The position numbers were made by a program, and so were the translations under genes. A stretch of 64,000 bases of DNA from UBA5793 sp040255465 (GTDB lineage Bacteria > Planctomycetota > Phycisphaerae > Phycisphaerales > UBA5793). Shown here piece by piece: positions 46,232 to 55,478 of the stretch (within the stretch, counting starts at the first letter, position 1; every line of letters begins with the position of its first letter). The notes below the pieces were generated by a model. It saw only the letters and a program-made list of their open reading frames with translations, ran no database searches and was not told the DNA's origin. The stretch is taken from positions 806,001 to 870,000 of the forward strand of contig JBDZVA010000001.1 of NCBI GenBank assembly GCA_040255465.1, written 5' to 3'.

Positions 46232-47245
46232 ATGCCCGCCCGAACCGATCTTGCCGCACATTATCGAGACCTCCCCGTCGTCGTCACCGGTGGCGCGGGT
46301 TTCATCGGCTCGCACCTCACGCGCGGGCTCATCGGCCTCGGCGCCAGGGTCACCGTCATTGACGATCTCTCGGGCGGCTCAGAAGAGAATCTCGCCGACT
46401 TGCCGAACTCCGCCGCTTCGCTCCGCTTCGTTCGCGCCTCGATTCTCGATCGCGACGCCCTGGAGCAGTGTTGCACTGGCGCCGCCCTCATCTTCCACGA
46501 AGCGGCCCTCGCGTCTGTTCCAGCCAGCATTGAGCAGCCTCGGCGCTATCTCGATGTCAACGTGACCGGGACGCAGCAGGTGCTCGAGATGGCCGTGAAG
46601 TGCGGCGTCAAGCGCGTCGTCTTTGCTTCCTCAAGCAGCGTCTATGGCGATCAGCCCGTCCTGCCCAAAGTCGAGAATCAGCTGCCTGATCCCCTCAGTC
46701 CCTATGCGCAGGAGAAGCTCACCGGCGAGCATCTCATGCGCGTCTGGGCCCTGTGCTACGGCCTGAGCACCGTTTGTCTGCGCTATTTCAACATCTTCGG
46801 CCCTGGCCAGCGGGCCGACTCGGCCTACGCCGCCGTCGTGGCCGCCTTCGCCAACGCGCTGCTCCAGGGCCGCCGGCCCATGATCTTCGGCGACGGGACG
46901 GCTTCGCGCGACTTCACCTTCGTCTCCGATGTCGTTGAGGCTAATCTGAGGGCGGGGGCGGTGCAAGGCCGCGACGCCGGCCCCGTGGGTCACGCCCTGC
47001 TCCGGGGCGGCGTGATGAACATCGCTCGCGGCGATCGCGTAACGGTCCTCGAACTCGCTCATCTCATGGCCGGAATCGTCGGAGTCGACGCTCCACCCGA
47101 GTTCAAGCCGCCTCGGGCCGGTGATGTCCTCCACAGCCAGGCCGACATCTCGCTCGCCCGACGCTGGCTCGGATACGAACCGAAAACGCCCGTCCGCGCC
47201 GGCCTCGAAGCAACGCTCGATTGGTATCGCTCGATTCTGGGCTGA
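46232..47245 (+). CDS. NAD-dependent nucleotide-sugar epimerase/dehydratase (extended SDR)
   Basis: 337 aa with an extended short-chain-dehydrogenase fold. The Rossmann motif VVVTGGAGFIGSHLTRGL lies near residues 16-33, a Ser-rich catalytic segment VVFASSSSVYGDQ near 130, and the YxxxK pair in SPYAQEKLTGEHLMR near 153-167. RYFNIFGPGQR near 188 and SRDFTFVSDVVEANL are typical of UDP-glucose/UDP-GlcNAc 4-epimerases and related UDP-glucuronate enzymes. The exact substrate is not resolved. The gene stands alone after the flagellin terminator, so it probably serves cell-surface or flagellin glycans (inference). Confidence 0.88.
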   Translation: MPARTDLAAHYRDLPVVVTGGAGFIGSHLTRGLIGLGARVTVIDDLSGGSEENLADLPNSAASLRFVRASILDRDALEQCCTGAALIFHEAALASVPASIEQPRRYLDVNVTGTQQVLEMAVKCGVKRVVFASSSSVYGDQPVLPKVENQLPDPLSPYAQEKLTGEHLMRVWALCYGLSTVCLRYFNIFGPGQRADSAYAAVVAAFANALLQGRRPMIFGDGTASRDFTFVSDVVEANLRAGAVQGRDAGPVGHALLRGGVMNIARGDRVTVLELAHLMAGIVGVDAPPEFKPPRAGDVLHSQADISLARRWLGYEPKTPVRAGLEATLDWYRSILG

Positions 47246-47272
47246 TCCTCCCGTGCGGCCGCCCGCTTTGTG

Positions 47273-47278
47273 TACAAT
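47273..47278 (+). promoter_or_regulatory. -10-like box of the DUF2092/thioredoxin-fold gene
   Basis: TACAAT ends 8 nt before ATG 47287; no Shine-Dalgarno. A strong -10 match without a visible -35. Confidence 0.45.
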
Positions 47279-47286
47279 CATCAATC

Positions 47287-48597
47287 ATGAACGCAGTGCA
47301 ATTGCGCAGAACTGTTCGCGTGCGACTCAGCGCCTCGCTGCTGGCGTGCCTGTTGCTTGCGGTCCCTCCCGTCCCATCCATGGCGCAGGAGGGGAACCCG
47401 CCACCGGACCCGGCAGCCAATGGCGCTGCCCCAACCCCCGCCATTGCGGAATTCGACCGCAGTATCGAGGGCGTCAATCGCGCCCGCAGCCTCTTCGACA
47501 AGGTCGTCGAGACCTACCGCACCGCACCCGCCATCCGCGACAACGCCACCGTCACCATGCAGTTCATTGCGGATCAGGAGTACCCCGAGCAGTCGCACGA
47601 CGTTTCCATGATCGTCAGCCGCGAAGGCGTTCGCCTCGTCCTCAACGACATCACCATGACGGCGATTGATGGCACCCTCTACGGCGAATACGCCCCTAAG
47701 CCCGAGCGCCTGTTCATCGAGGATTTCAACGGGCCGCTGACCGTCGACCTCTTCACCATGCAGAACTCGATCTTCCCCTTCCCGCACTTTGGCCTGTGCC
47801 TCTCTGAGAATCCGATCGATAATCTCTTCTTCTTCACCTTTGACGCTCGGCTGGTCGGGCACCGCACCATTAGGGACGAAAAGTGGGGGGACGTCGAGCA
47901 GCTGCGCATCGAGTCGAGCACCGACGGCGCGCCGTGCACCCTCACGATCGACCCGAAGACGAATCTCGTCGTGCGATTCGAGTCGCAGATCAGCGATCTC
48001 GCCAACGAGGACACCAGGTGGCACGTGACGACGGAAATGCATCCAGAACGGCTCGATCAGTTTCCCGTCGAGGAGTTCGTTGTGCAGACGGATGATCGCA
48101 AGGACGTGCAGTCCATCGGCCTGCTGACCGCCGAGCACGTCACGGCCGACCTGATCAATACGCCGGCGCCGGACTTCGCATTCCCCGATCCCGATGGCAG
48201 GACCATCACCCTCAAGGACTGTGAAGGCAAAGCAACGGTGCTGACTTTCTGGTGGATTGCCTCCGAGTCCATGTCGCCCGTGCTTGGCTCCCTGCAGGAT
48301 GTGCAGAAATGGATCGACGAAGAGCACATCGACGCGAGGATCGTGCCCGTGAACTGCGGCAACACCGTCGAGGACCTCGACCTCTACCTCAAGGGGCAGG
48401 AGATCGAAATCCCCAGATGGCAGGACGATGGCGGACAGGTTTCCATCGGCACGTTCTTCGCCCCCAGTTGGCCGACCACCGTGATCATTTCGCCGGCAGG
48501 GAAGATCGTGCAGGCATTTGTCGGCACCGATCCGGGCGACTCGTTCACCGAGCGCCTCCGCAACGCCGTCAGGAAAGCCCTCGACGAAGATCTTTGA
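47287..48597 (+). CDS. Secreted DUF2092-like protein with degenerate thioredoxin-fold (TlpA-like) domain
   Basis: 436 aa from ATG 47287. A signal peptide (SASLLACLLLAVPPVPSMAQ) exports it. Residues 55-280 resemble DUF2092/LolA-like outer-membrane lipid-handling beta-domains (SLFDKVVETYRTAPAI, then VSREGVRLVLNDITM). Residues about 295-436 form a thioredoxin-like fold (NTPAPDFAFPDPDGRTITLK, TVLTFWWIASESMSPVLGSL), but at the usual WCxxC position the sequence is WIASESMS, with no cysteine. It therefore cannot do thiol-disulfide chemistry in the usual way. The domain pair is seen in planctomycete-type proteins (inference); a binding or scaffold role is likely. Confidence 0.75.
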   Translation: MNAVQLRRTVRVRLSASLLACLLLAVPPVPSMAQEGNPPPDPAANGAAPTPAIAEFDRSIEGVNRARSLFDKVVETYRTAPAIRDNATVTMQFIADQEYPEQSHDVSMIVSREGVRLVLNDITMTAIDGTLYGEYAPKPERLFIEDFNGPLTVDLFTMQNSIFPFPHFGLCLSENPIDNLFFFTFDARLVGHRTIRDEKWGDVEQLRIESSTDGAPCTLTIDPKTNLVVRFESQISDLANEDTRWHVTTEMHPERLDQFPVEEFVVQTDDRKDVQSIGLLTAEHVTADLINTPAPDFAFPDPDGRTITLKDCEGKATVLTFWWIASESMSPVLGSLQDVQKWIDEEHIDARIVPVNCGNTVEDLDLYLKGQEIEIPRWQDDGGQVSIGTFFAPSWPTTVIISPAGKIVQAFVGTDPGDSFTERLRNAVRKALDEDL

Positions 48598-48627
48598 CGC
48601 TCGCGCGGCTCCGTCGGCCCGACTCGC

Positions 48628-48633
48628 TTTAAT
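48628..48633 (+). promoter_or_regulatory. -10-like box of the FAD/FeS oxidoreductase gene
   Basis: TTTAAT ends 8 nt before ATG 48642, without a Shine-Dalgarno. The second base differs from TANNNT, so weaker than the others. Confidence 0.3.
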
Positions 48634-48641
48634 GGGCGTCA

Positions 48642-51600
48642 ATGGCCTCTACTTCCCTCCCCGTCATTCCGACCGATCAGGCCACGATGATGCAGCACGC
48701 CGCCGCGCTGCGCGAACTCGTGCGCGGCGAGGTGCGCTTCAGCCGCCACGACCGCATGCTCTACTCGACCGACGCGAGCATCTATCAGGTCGAACCGCTC
48801 GGCGTCGTCATCCCCGAGGATGAAGATGATGTCGCTCGTGTCATCGAGTATGCCCGCGAGCATCAATTGCCGATTCTGCCGCGCGGCGGGGGAACAAGCC
48901 TCGCCGGCCAGTGCGTCAATCGCGCCATCGTCATTGATACGTCAGTAAACATGCGCGAACTTTCGTGGGTCTCCGCTCCGACCCGGGCTTGCCACGTCAA
49001 TGTGGGCATGACCATTGACGACCTCAACGACGAGTTGCGCCCCGAAGGACTCTTCTTCGCACCTGATCCCGCCACGGCGCGCCAGGCAAACATCGGTGGC
49101 TGCATCGGCAACAACGCCGCAGGCACGCGCTCGATCAAGTATGGTCGCACGATTGAGAATGTCGATGCGGTCTGGGCGCATCTCTCGACTGGAGAACACG
49201 TCTATCTCGCCCGCGGTGCCGCGGCGCGCCCGGATTGGAGCGACCTGGATGTCCCGGCCGCAGCCCGGGACCACGTCGAGCAGATTCACGCGCGCACCCG
49301 CCACCTCACCGACGGCGTCATCGACGTGGTGCGCCGCCACGAACAGCTTATCCGCGATCGATATCCAAAGACGCTCCGCCGCAATGCGGGATACGCGCTC
49401 GACATGGTGCTTGCGGATCTCGACGAAGCGCAGCGCACCGGCAGGCACCCATATGAGATCGTCGATTTGTGCAAACTCATCTGCGGCTCCGAAGGAACGC
49501 TCGCCTTCACGACGGCCGCCACGCTGCTGCTGCACCCGATTCCCAAAGCCACCGGGCTTGCCGTTCTGGGTTTCGCTTCACTCGAACAGGCGATTGATGC
49601 CGTCGTCCCGTTATTGCAACTCAAGCCCTCCGCCGTCGAACTGCTCGATGACCTCATCCTCAACCTCGCCAGCGAGAACGCAGAGTATCGGCAGTATGTG
49701 CAGCTGATGCCCCGCCCAGGAGAGAGGAATCAACCCGATCGTCCGCCGCTCAAGGCCGTGCTCTACGTTGAATTCCAATCGCAGGAGGGGCGTGAGGAGA
49801 TCGAGCAGTGCTTCACTTCGCTTCGCGAGATGGCTGCCAGGCAGTTCCCCGGCGCCGCCATCGCGTGCTACAGCGATCGCGCTGCCATCATGCAGGCGCT
49901 CAAACTCCGAAAGGCCGGCGAGCCGCTGCTGCACGGCATTCCCGGCCGGCGCAAACCCGTCGGCTTCGTCGAGGATAATGCCGTCCCTGTTGAACGTCTC
50001 AGCGAGTTCGTCCGCGAATTTCGTCGCATTGTCGAGTCGCGCCACACGATCGCCTCGTTCTACGCGCACGCATCGGTCGGCGTGCTGCACGTGCGGCCGC
50101 TGCTCGACCTGCGCGATGAAGATGACCGCAAGCGCATGGAGGCGATTGCCATCGAAACGGCCGACCTGGCCCAGTCGCTCGGCGGAGTCATGTCCGGCGA
50201 GCACGGCGACGGCCGCGCCCGCGGCCCGCTGCTCGAACGCTTCTATGGCCCAGAACTGATGAAGGCGTTCCGCGAGATCAAGCACATTTTCGATCCGCAC
50301 AACCTGTTCAATCCCGGCAACATCGTCTCGCCCGGACCGATCGCATCCATTCACGAATCCACGCGCATCCAGCGAGCGGACTATGCCTGTGGCGAACCTC
50401 GTCTTCCCGAGACGTACTTCGATTACTTGCGCGAAGACGGCTTTGAGCACGCTGTCGAACTCTGCAACGGCGCCGGCGTCTGCCGCAAGAAAACCGGCGG
50501 CACCATGTGCCCCTCCTATATGGCCACGCTCGACGAGCGTCACTCCACGCGCGGCAGGGGCAACGCCCTGCGACTGGCCATCTCCGGGCAGTTCGGCGAA
50601 CACGGCTCAGCCGACTGGAACGAACCTGACACCCTCGACACCCTCGACCTCTGCCTCAGTTGCAAGGGCTGCAAGACGGAGTGTCCAAGCAACGTCGATA
50701 TCGCCAAGTACAAAGCCGAATACCTGGCGCAGTCCTACCGCGTCGCCGGCCACACACCTCTTGCCGCGCGCCTGCTTGGCCGGGTCGATCGATTGAATCG
50801 ACTCGGCTCGCTTATGCCCGAGTTCGCGAACGCGGCGGCCAACTTCGGCCCGCTTCGCGCCCTGGTCAATCGACTGCTCGGTCTCGCTCCACAGCGCAGC
50901 CTGCCACGCTTTGAACACTCGCTCTTTCGCCAGGCGATCGACTTCCGTTCAACGGCTGAAGTGAACGCGCCAGCGGTCATTCTCTACGGCGACTGTTTCA
51001 CATCCTTCAACGAGCCGCACGTCGGCCTCGCCGCGATGCGCCTGCTTGACGCCTTCGGCTATCGCGTCATCGTCGCCGATGCCGGCTGTTGCGGCCGGGC
51101 GATGATCTCCACCGGTCTGCTCGAACAGGCGCAGAAGACGATCGCGTCCACTGCGACCCGTCTGGCCACCCTCGTCAAAACCCATCAGGCTCGCGCTGTG
51201 CTGGTCTGCGAGCCCAGTTGCCTCGCGACGCTGCACGATGAGTGGCAATCGCTGCGGCTTGCGGGTGAGTCACGCCGCGATGCCCACTCCATGGCGCAGC
51301 ACGCATGGCTCGTCGAGGACTACCTCGAGAAGTTCCACGGGGAGCACCCGCGGCAGCCGCAGTACCGGATGTTGGCGACAGACGACGACAGCCGCATCCT
51401 CCTGCACGGCCACTGCCACCAGAAAGCCCTGTGGGGCGTCGACACGTCTGCGGCGCTGCTCCGCCGCCTCTACGGTTCACGCCTCGAAGTGCTCGACACC
51501 GGCTGCTGCGGCATGGCCGGCTCCTTCGGCTACGCTGCCCATCGCTACGACCTCTCAATGCAGGTGGGTGAACTCTCGCTCTTTCCGGCGGTCCGCAATC

Positions 51601-51719
51601 GCGGGACCAATGATGTCATCCTCGCTCCCGGCACCAGTTGCCGGCACCAGGTGCATGATGGCACCGGCGCCACCGCCCTGCACCCCGTCGAATTCCTCGC
51701 TCGATCGCTGCGCCAATAA
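48642..51719 (+). CDS. FAD-linked oxidase fused to iron-sulfur CCG-domain protein (GlcD/GlcF, YdiJ type)
   Basis: 1025 aa. The N-terminal FAD_binding_4 domain (EPLGVVIPEDEDDVARVIEY near 53, PRGGGTSLAGQCVNRAIVID near 84) and FAD-oxidase C-domain (about 220-540, GEHGDGRARGPLLE near 520) are followed by two 4Fe-4S clusters: CNGAGVCRKKTGGTMCPSY near 607 and CLSCKGCKTECPSNVD near 672. Two CCG cysteine motifs follow (ADAGCCGRAMIS near 812 and LDTGCCGMAGSFGY near 952). The fusion corresponds to D-2-hydroxyacid (lactate/glycolate) dehydrogenases that feed electrons to the quinone pool. The substrate is not resolved. Confidence 0.9.
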   Translation: MASTSLPVIPTDQATMMQHAAALRELVRGEVRFSRHDRMLYSTDASIYQVEPLGVVIPEDEDDVARVIEYAREHQLPILPRGGGTSLAGQCVNRAIVIDTSVNMRELSWVSAPTRACHVNVGMTIDDLNDELRPEGLFFAPDPATARQANIGGCIGNNAAGTRSIKYGRTIENVDAVWAHLSTGEHVYLARGAAARPDWSDLDVPAAARDHVEQIHARTRHLTDGVIDVVRRHEQLIRDRYPKTLRRNAGYALDMVLADLDEAQRTGRHPYEIVDLCKLICGSEGTLAFTTAATLLLHPIPKATGLAVLGFASLEQAIDAVVPLLQLKPSAVELLDDLILNLASENAEYRQYVQLMPRPGERNQPDRPPLKAVLYVEFQSQEGREEIEQCFTSLREMAARQFPGAAIACYSDRAAIMQALKLRKAGEPLLHGIPGRRKPVGFVEDNAVPVERLSEFVREFRRIVESRHTIASFYAHASVGVLHVRPLLDLRDEDDRKRMEAIAIETADLAQSLGGVMSGEHGDGRARGPLLERFYGPELMKAFREIKHIFDPHNLFNPGNIVSPGPIASIHESTRIQRADYACGEPRLPETYFDYLREDGFEHAVELCNGAGVCRKKTGGTMCPSYMATLDERHSTRGRGNALRLAISGQFGEHGSADWNEPDTLDTLDLCLSCKGCKTECPSNVDIAKYKAEYLAQSYRVAGHTPLAARLLGRVDRLNRLGSLMPEFANAAANFGPLRALVNRLLGLAPQRSLPRFEHSLFRQAIDFRSTAEVNAPAVILYGDCFTSFNEPHVGLAAMRLLDAFGYRVIVADAGCCGRAMISTGLLEQAQKTIASTATRLATLVKTHQARAVLVCEPSCLATLHDEWQSLRLAGESRRDAHSMAQHAWLVEDYLEKFHGEHPRQPQYRMLATDDDSRILLHGHCHQKALWGVDTSAALLRRLYGSRLEVLDTGCCGMAGSFGYAAHRYDLSMQVGELSLFPAVRNRGTNDVILAPGTSCRHQVHDGTGATALHPVEFLARSLRQ

Positions 51720-51769
51720 TCACCGCCGACTGAAAGCTCCGAATCGGCCCATCCACCACAAGGATCCGC

Positions 51770-53116
51770 ATGGACCAGTTCAACTATCGTGAAGGTCGCC
51801 TCTTCTGCGAAAATGTTGCGGTTGAGGACATCGCCGCAGCCGCGGGCACGCCGGTGTACATCTACAGCGCTGCGACCATTGCCGACCACTACCGCAAACT
51901 TGTAGCGGCGTTCAAAGACGTCTCACCGCTCATCTGCTATTCGATCAAGAGTTGCTCAAACCTGTCGATCCTCAAGTTGCTTGCCGATCTCGGTGCAGGA
52001 ATGGACGTCGTCAGCGGCGGTGAACTCTTCCGCGCCGGCCTCGCCAAGGTGCCGGGCAACCGCATCGTCTACGCGGGCGTGGGAAAGACCGATGCCGAGA
52101 TCATCGAAGCGCTTGACTACAACCCAGAGGGTTCGACGCGCCACGGCATTCGCCTCTTCAACATCGAATCCGAAGCCGAGTTCGAAAACATCGCCGCCCT
52201 CGCCCGGTCGCGCCATGTGGTGTGTGAGGCGACGCTGCGCGTCAATCCCGATGTCGATCCCAAGACTCACGTCTACACCACGACCGGCAAGAAGGAAACC
52301 AAGTTCGGCGTCGATCTCGAACGCGCCCGCGCCTTCTTCCGCAAGTATGGCCGCAATGAGCATTGCCGTCTCACAGCGATCCACCTGCACATCGGCTCGC
52401 CCGTCTACACCGTCGGACCGTACATCGAGGCGGTGAAGCGCGCCCTGACGCTCATCGATGAACTCGCCGCCGCTGGCCACAAGATCACCGCGCTGAATCT
52501 CGGCGGAGGTTTCGGCGCCGACTACACCTCCGCCCAGTCACCTGTCGCCGCCGACTACGCCTCCGCCATCGTGCCGCTGGTCAAGGAGCATGTGGCGCGC
52601 GGCCTGAAGATCATCCTCGAACCCGGCCGCACCATCATCGCCAACGCCGGTATCCTCCTCAACCGCGTGCAGTACCTCAAGAACTCGGGGCAGAAGCACT
52701 TTGTCATCATCGATGGCGGGATGCACACCCTTATTCGACCCGCCCTGTACGGCTCATTCCACTTCGTCTGGCCGGCCCGCGTGTCAAAGATGCACGTGCC
52801 CAGGACGCGCGAGCAGGAGATGAACCTCCCCGGCCTGGAACTGTGCGACGTCGTCGGACCGATCTGCGAGAGCAGCGACTTTCTCGCCAAAGATCGCCTG
52901 CTGCCGCCGATGGTGCGCGGCGACCTGCTCGCCGTCTTCTCCGCAGGAGCCTACGGCATGGTCATGGCCAGCCACTACAATTCGCATCCGCTGCCCGCGG
53001 AAGTACTCGTGGTCGGCAGTCGCGCCACGGTAATCCGAACGCGAGAGACGTATGGTGATCTGGTCGCCCGCGAACGGCAAACCGAGCCGCTCATCGGGGG
53101 CGCTGGTGAGGATTGA
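51770..53116 (+). CDS. lysA: Diaminopimelate decarboxylase
   Basis: Forms lysine from meso-diaminopimelate using PLP. 448 aa; AAGGA lies 5 nt before ATG 51770. Typical fold-III elements are visible: VYIYSAATIADHYRKLVAAF near 25-44, PLICYSIKSCSNLSILKLLA near 53 (PLP Lys in YSIKSC), GAGMDVVSGGELFRAG near 78, KTDAEIIEAL, HLHIGSPV near 206, ALNLGGGFGADY near 243, EPGRTIIANAG near 284, and the Cys-bearing active-site loop CESSDFLAKDR near 366. Coupled to the transferase gene by overlap at its stop. Confidence 0.95.
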   Translation: MDQFNYREGRLFCENVAVEDIAAAAGTPVYIYSAATIADHYRKLVAAFKDVSPLICYSIKSCSNLSILKLLADLGAGMDVVSGGELFRAGLAKVPGNRIVYAGVGKTDAEIIEALDYNPEGSTRHGIRLFNIESEAEFENIAALARSRHVVCEATLRVNPDVDPKTHVYTTTGKKETKFGVDLERARAFFRKYGRNEHCRLTAIHLHIGSPVYTVGPYIEAVKRALTLIDELAAAGHKITALNLGGGFGADYTSAQSPVAADYASAIVPLVKEHVARGLKIILEPGRTIIANAGILLNRVQYLKNSGQKHFVIIDGGMHTLIRPALYGSFHFVWPARVSKMHVPRTREQEMNLPGLELCDVVGPICESSDFLAKDRLLPPMVRGDLLAVFSAGAYGMVMASHYNSHPLPAEVLVVGSRATVIRTRETYGDLVARERQTEPLIGGAGED

Positions 53117-53121
53117 AGAAC

Positions 53122-53955
53122 GTGACTGAGCCTGCGGCTCAAGTTCGCCAGTCGATGGTGCAGGTGCTGCACACTCTGCCCGAATCGCCGCCGCACCCCT
53201 GCGCCTACCTGCCGGGCCAGACCGCCCGCGATCGCGGCTTCGCGGTCCATCGCATGGAGCCGGGCACGTGGCAGTCCATGCTCGAATCCGGCTGGCGACG
53301 TTCGGGCATGACGATCTACGAACCCGCCTGCCCGTTCTGTACCAGTTGCCGATCGTTGCGGTTGCTCGTCGGCGACTTCACACCCGATCGCTCCATGCGC
53401 CGGCTCATCCGCGTCAATGATGATCTGACCGTGCGACTCACGCCCGTGATCGTTGATGACGAGCGCTATGACCTTTATCGCCGTTACATCACGCAGCGGC
53501 ACGACGGCCTTATGACCGGCTCACGTCGGGAGTTTGAACTCTTTCTCGGTCAGTCGCCCGTTGACACCTGCGAAGTCGAGATCCGCCTCGGCGATCGACT
53601 CGTCTGCGTCGGCAGCACCGATCGCACCCCGGCGGCGTGGAGCAGCGTGTACTGCTACTTTGACCCGCAACTGCCGAAACGCTCGCTGGGCACGTACAAC
53701 ATCATCAAGACCATCGAGTTGTGCGCGATGCACTGCCCGACCGGCCCCGAGGCGAGGCTCTACCTCGGCTACTGGGTCGACGGCTCAAAGACCATGGCGT
53801 ACAAGGCTCGCTTTCGGCCGCACGAAGTGTTGCAGCCCGACGGCCGCTGGCGTCGGGTCGATCATTTCGTGCCGTGGAAAACCCAGCCGCGCGTCGAAAT
53901 CGGATCATCGCTGCGGATTCACGAAGGTTCGGTCTCGAACGCCTCGTCGTCCTGA
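53122..53955 (+). CDS. bpt: Aspartate/glutamate leucyltransferase or arginyltransferase (Bpt/Ate family)
   Basis: Adds an amino acid to N-terminal Asp/Glu of proteins, marking them for ClpAP degradation (N-degron pathway). 277 aa from GTG 53122 (GAGGA 9 nt before it); TTG at 53113 is the alternative. The family N-domain has PPHPCAYLPGQTARDRGFAV near 25, the cysteine-rich ACPFCTSCRSLRLLVGDF near 70, and the R/Y-rich FTPDRSMRRLIRVNDDL. The C-domain (YCYFDPQLPKRSLGTYNI, LYLGYWVDGSKTMAYKA) is the GNAT-like acyl part. The 3' end overlaps the der gene end on the other strand by 37 bp. Confidence 0.88.
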   Translation: MTEPAAQVRQSMVQVLHTLPESPPHPCAYLPGQTARDRGFAVHRMEPGTWQSMLESGWRRSGMTIYEPACPFCTSCRSLRLLVGDFTPDRSMRRLIRVNDDLTVRLTPVIVDDERYDLYRRYITQRHDGLMTGSRREFELFLGQSPVDTCEVEIRLGDRLVCVGSTDRTPAAWSSVYCYFDPQLPKRSLGTYNIIKTIELCAMHCPTGPEARLYLGYWVDGSKTMAYKARFRPHEVLQPDGRWRRVDHFVPWKTQPRVEIGSSLRIHEGSVSNASSS

Positions 53956-55421
53956 AAATCGTCAGGCAACTCAGCGCCGAACTCACTCAACTCAGGCGCG
54001 GCATGGCGCGGCCCGTGCTTGAGGTCATGCAGCGCCTTGCGCTTGCGATCGCGGAAGATGAGACGGATCGGCACTTCGCTGTAGGGCAGCTCCTCGCGCA
54101 GGCGGTTGAGCAGATAGCTCTCGTATCCCGGATCGAAGAGTTCGCTGTGGTTGACGATCAGCGCGATGGTGGGGGGATGCACCGCCACCTGGCTGACGTA
54201 GAGAATCTTGGCCCGACGCCCCAGGTGTGAACTCGGGCCGCGCTTTTCGAGAATGCGCTGAAACACGACGTTGAGCGCGCCGGTCGATTCGCGATGCCCC
54301 GCCTGCTGGTACAGGTTGAACGCCATCGCCACCGCGTCGCGCACCCCTTCGCCCGTCGTCGCCGAAGTGAACACGCACGGTGCATAGTCGAGCCCCCCGA
54401 GTTCCTTGGTCAGGTAGTCGAGGTAGTCGTCGGGGGTGATCGGCTGGCCTTTGCGGTTGGTCTTTCCTGTCGTGAGATCCCACTTGTTCACCACGATCAC
54501 GCAAGGCTTGTAGTGGTTCTGGATTTCCTGCGTCAATTGCTTGTCCACCTGGCTGACCGGCACCGTGGCGTCGATCAGCAGCGCGACCACATCGGCTCGC
54601 CGCACCGAACGCAAGGCGCGATGCTGCGAATAGAACTCGATGTCGTTCTGCAGGCTCTTGCTCTTGCGCACGCCCGCCGTATCGATGGCGATCATGATCC
54701 GGCCATCGATCTCGAAACGAACATCGACAGAGTCGCGCGTGGTGCCGGCGATTTCCGACACGATGACGCGCTGCTCGCCGGCCAGCGCATTGATGAGCGT
54801 GCTCTTGCCCGCATTGCGCTTGCCGATGATCGCGAGTTTCATCGCCGGTTCGTGCTCGATCACCGTCTCCGGCAGCAGGTCATAGAGCATGTCAAAAAAC
54901 CGCCGCCGGTTATACCCGTTCAGCGCCGAGATCGGAACCGCCTCGCCAAAACCCAGCGCCGCCGCCTCCGCCGCATGACTCTCCCACGACTCGGCATCGA
55001 CCTTGTTGGCAATCAGTCGCACGCGATCCGAGGCGCCCTGCTTGCGAAGCAGTTCCGCGACCGTCCGGTCGAGCGGCGTCAGCCCGCTCTGGGCGTCGAT
55101 GAGAAAGAAGATGTAGTCGGCCTTCTGAATCGCCTGGCCGATCTGGAACTCGACGTCCTTGATGAGCGCCTTGGAGTCTGCGTCATCTTCTTCGCCCGAG
55201 TAGATGCCGTAGCCGCCGGTGTCGATCATCTCGACCTGCTTGCGCGGCAGGCCATCGCGGCGATCGCCGGGCGGCTGCACCTCGACCACCGCGGAAATGC
55301 GGTCGCGCGTCACGCCCGGAGTGGGCGCCACGATCGACACCCGGTGCCGGGCAATCATATTGAGCAGACTGCTCTTGCCGACATTCGGTCGGCCGACGAT
55401 GGCAATACGCGGAATGGACAT
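53919..55421 (-). CDS. der: Ribosome-associated GTPase Der (EngA)
   Basis: A double-GTPase needed for 50S ribosome maturation. The 500-aa product has the usual two G domains and a KH-like end. The first G1, IVGRPNVGKSSLLNMI, is at residues 8-23. The second G1 reads GKRNAGKSTLINAL near 197-210, where bacteria usually have GRPNVGKS. G4 NKVD and NKWDLTTGK are present, as is the ISALNG G5. ATG 55421 has no Shine-Dalgarno, but TAGGAT ends 7 nt before it. A short 3' tail overlaps the end of bpt. Confidence 0.95.
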   Translation of the reverse strand: MSIPRIAIVGRPNVGKSSLLNMIARHRVSIVAPTPGVTRDRISAVVEVQPPGDRRDGLPRKQVEMIDTGGYGIYSGEEDDADSKALIKDVEFQIGQAIQKADYIFFLIDAQSGLTPLDRTVAELLRKQGASDRVRLIANKVDAESWESHAAEAAALGFGEAVPISALNGYNRRRFFDMLYDLLPETVIEHEPAMKLAIIGKRNAGKSTLINALAGEQRVIVSEIAGTTRDSVDVRFEIDGRIMIAIDTAGVRKSKSLQNDIEFYSQHRALRSVRRADVVALLIDATVPVSQVDKQLTQEIQNHYKPCVIVVNKWDLTTGKTNRKGQPITPDDYLDYLTKELGGLDYAPCVFTSATTGEGVRDAVAMAFNLYQQAGHRESTGALNVVFQRILEKRGPSSHLGRRAKILYVSQVAVHPPTIALIVNHSELFDPGYESYLLNRLREELPYSEVPIRLIFRDRKRKALHDLKHGPRHAAPELSEFGAELPDDFQDDEAFETEPS

Positions 55422-55428
55422 GTTGACA

Positions 55429-55434
55429 ATCCTA
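55429..55434 (-). promoter_or_regulatory. -10-like box of der
   Basis: TAGGAT on the minus strand ends 7 nt before the der ATG, with the same hexamer as asnB. Leaderless pattern. Confidence 0.4.
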
Positions 55435-55478
55435 GGCGGCGACCGCCAGAACCCGTTTCGCGGGTGAGAAGTGGCGGT

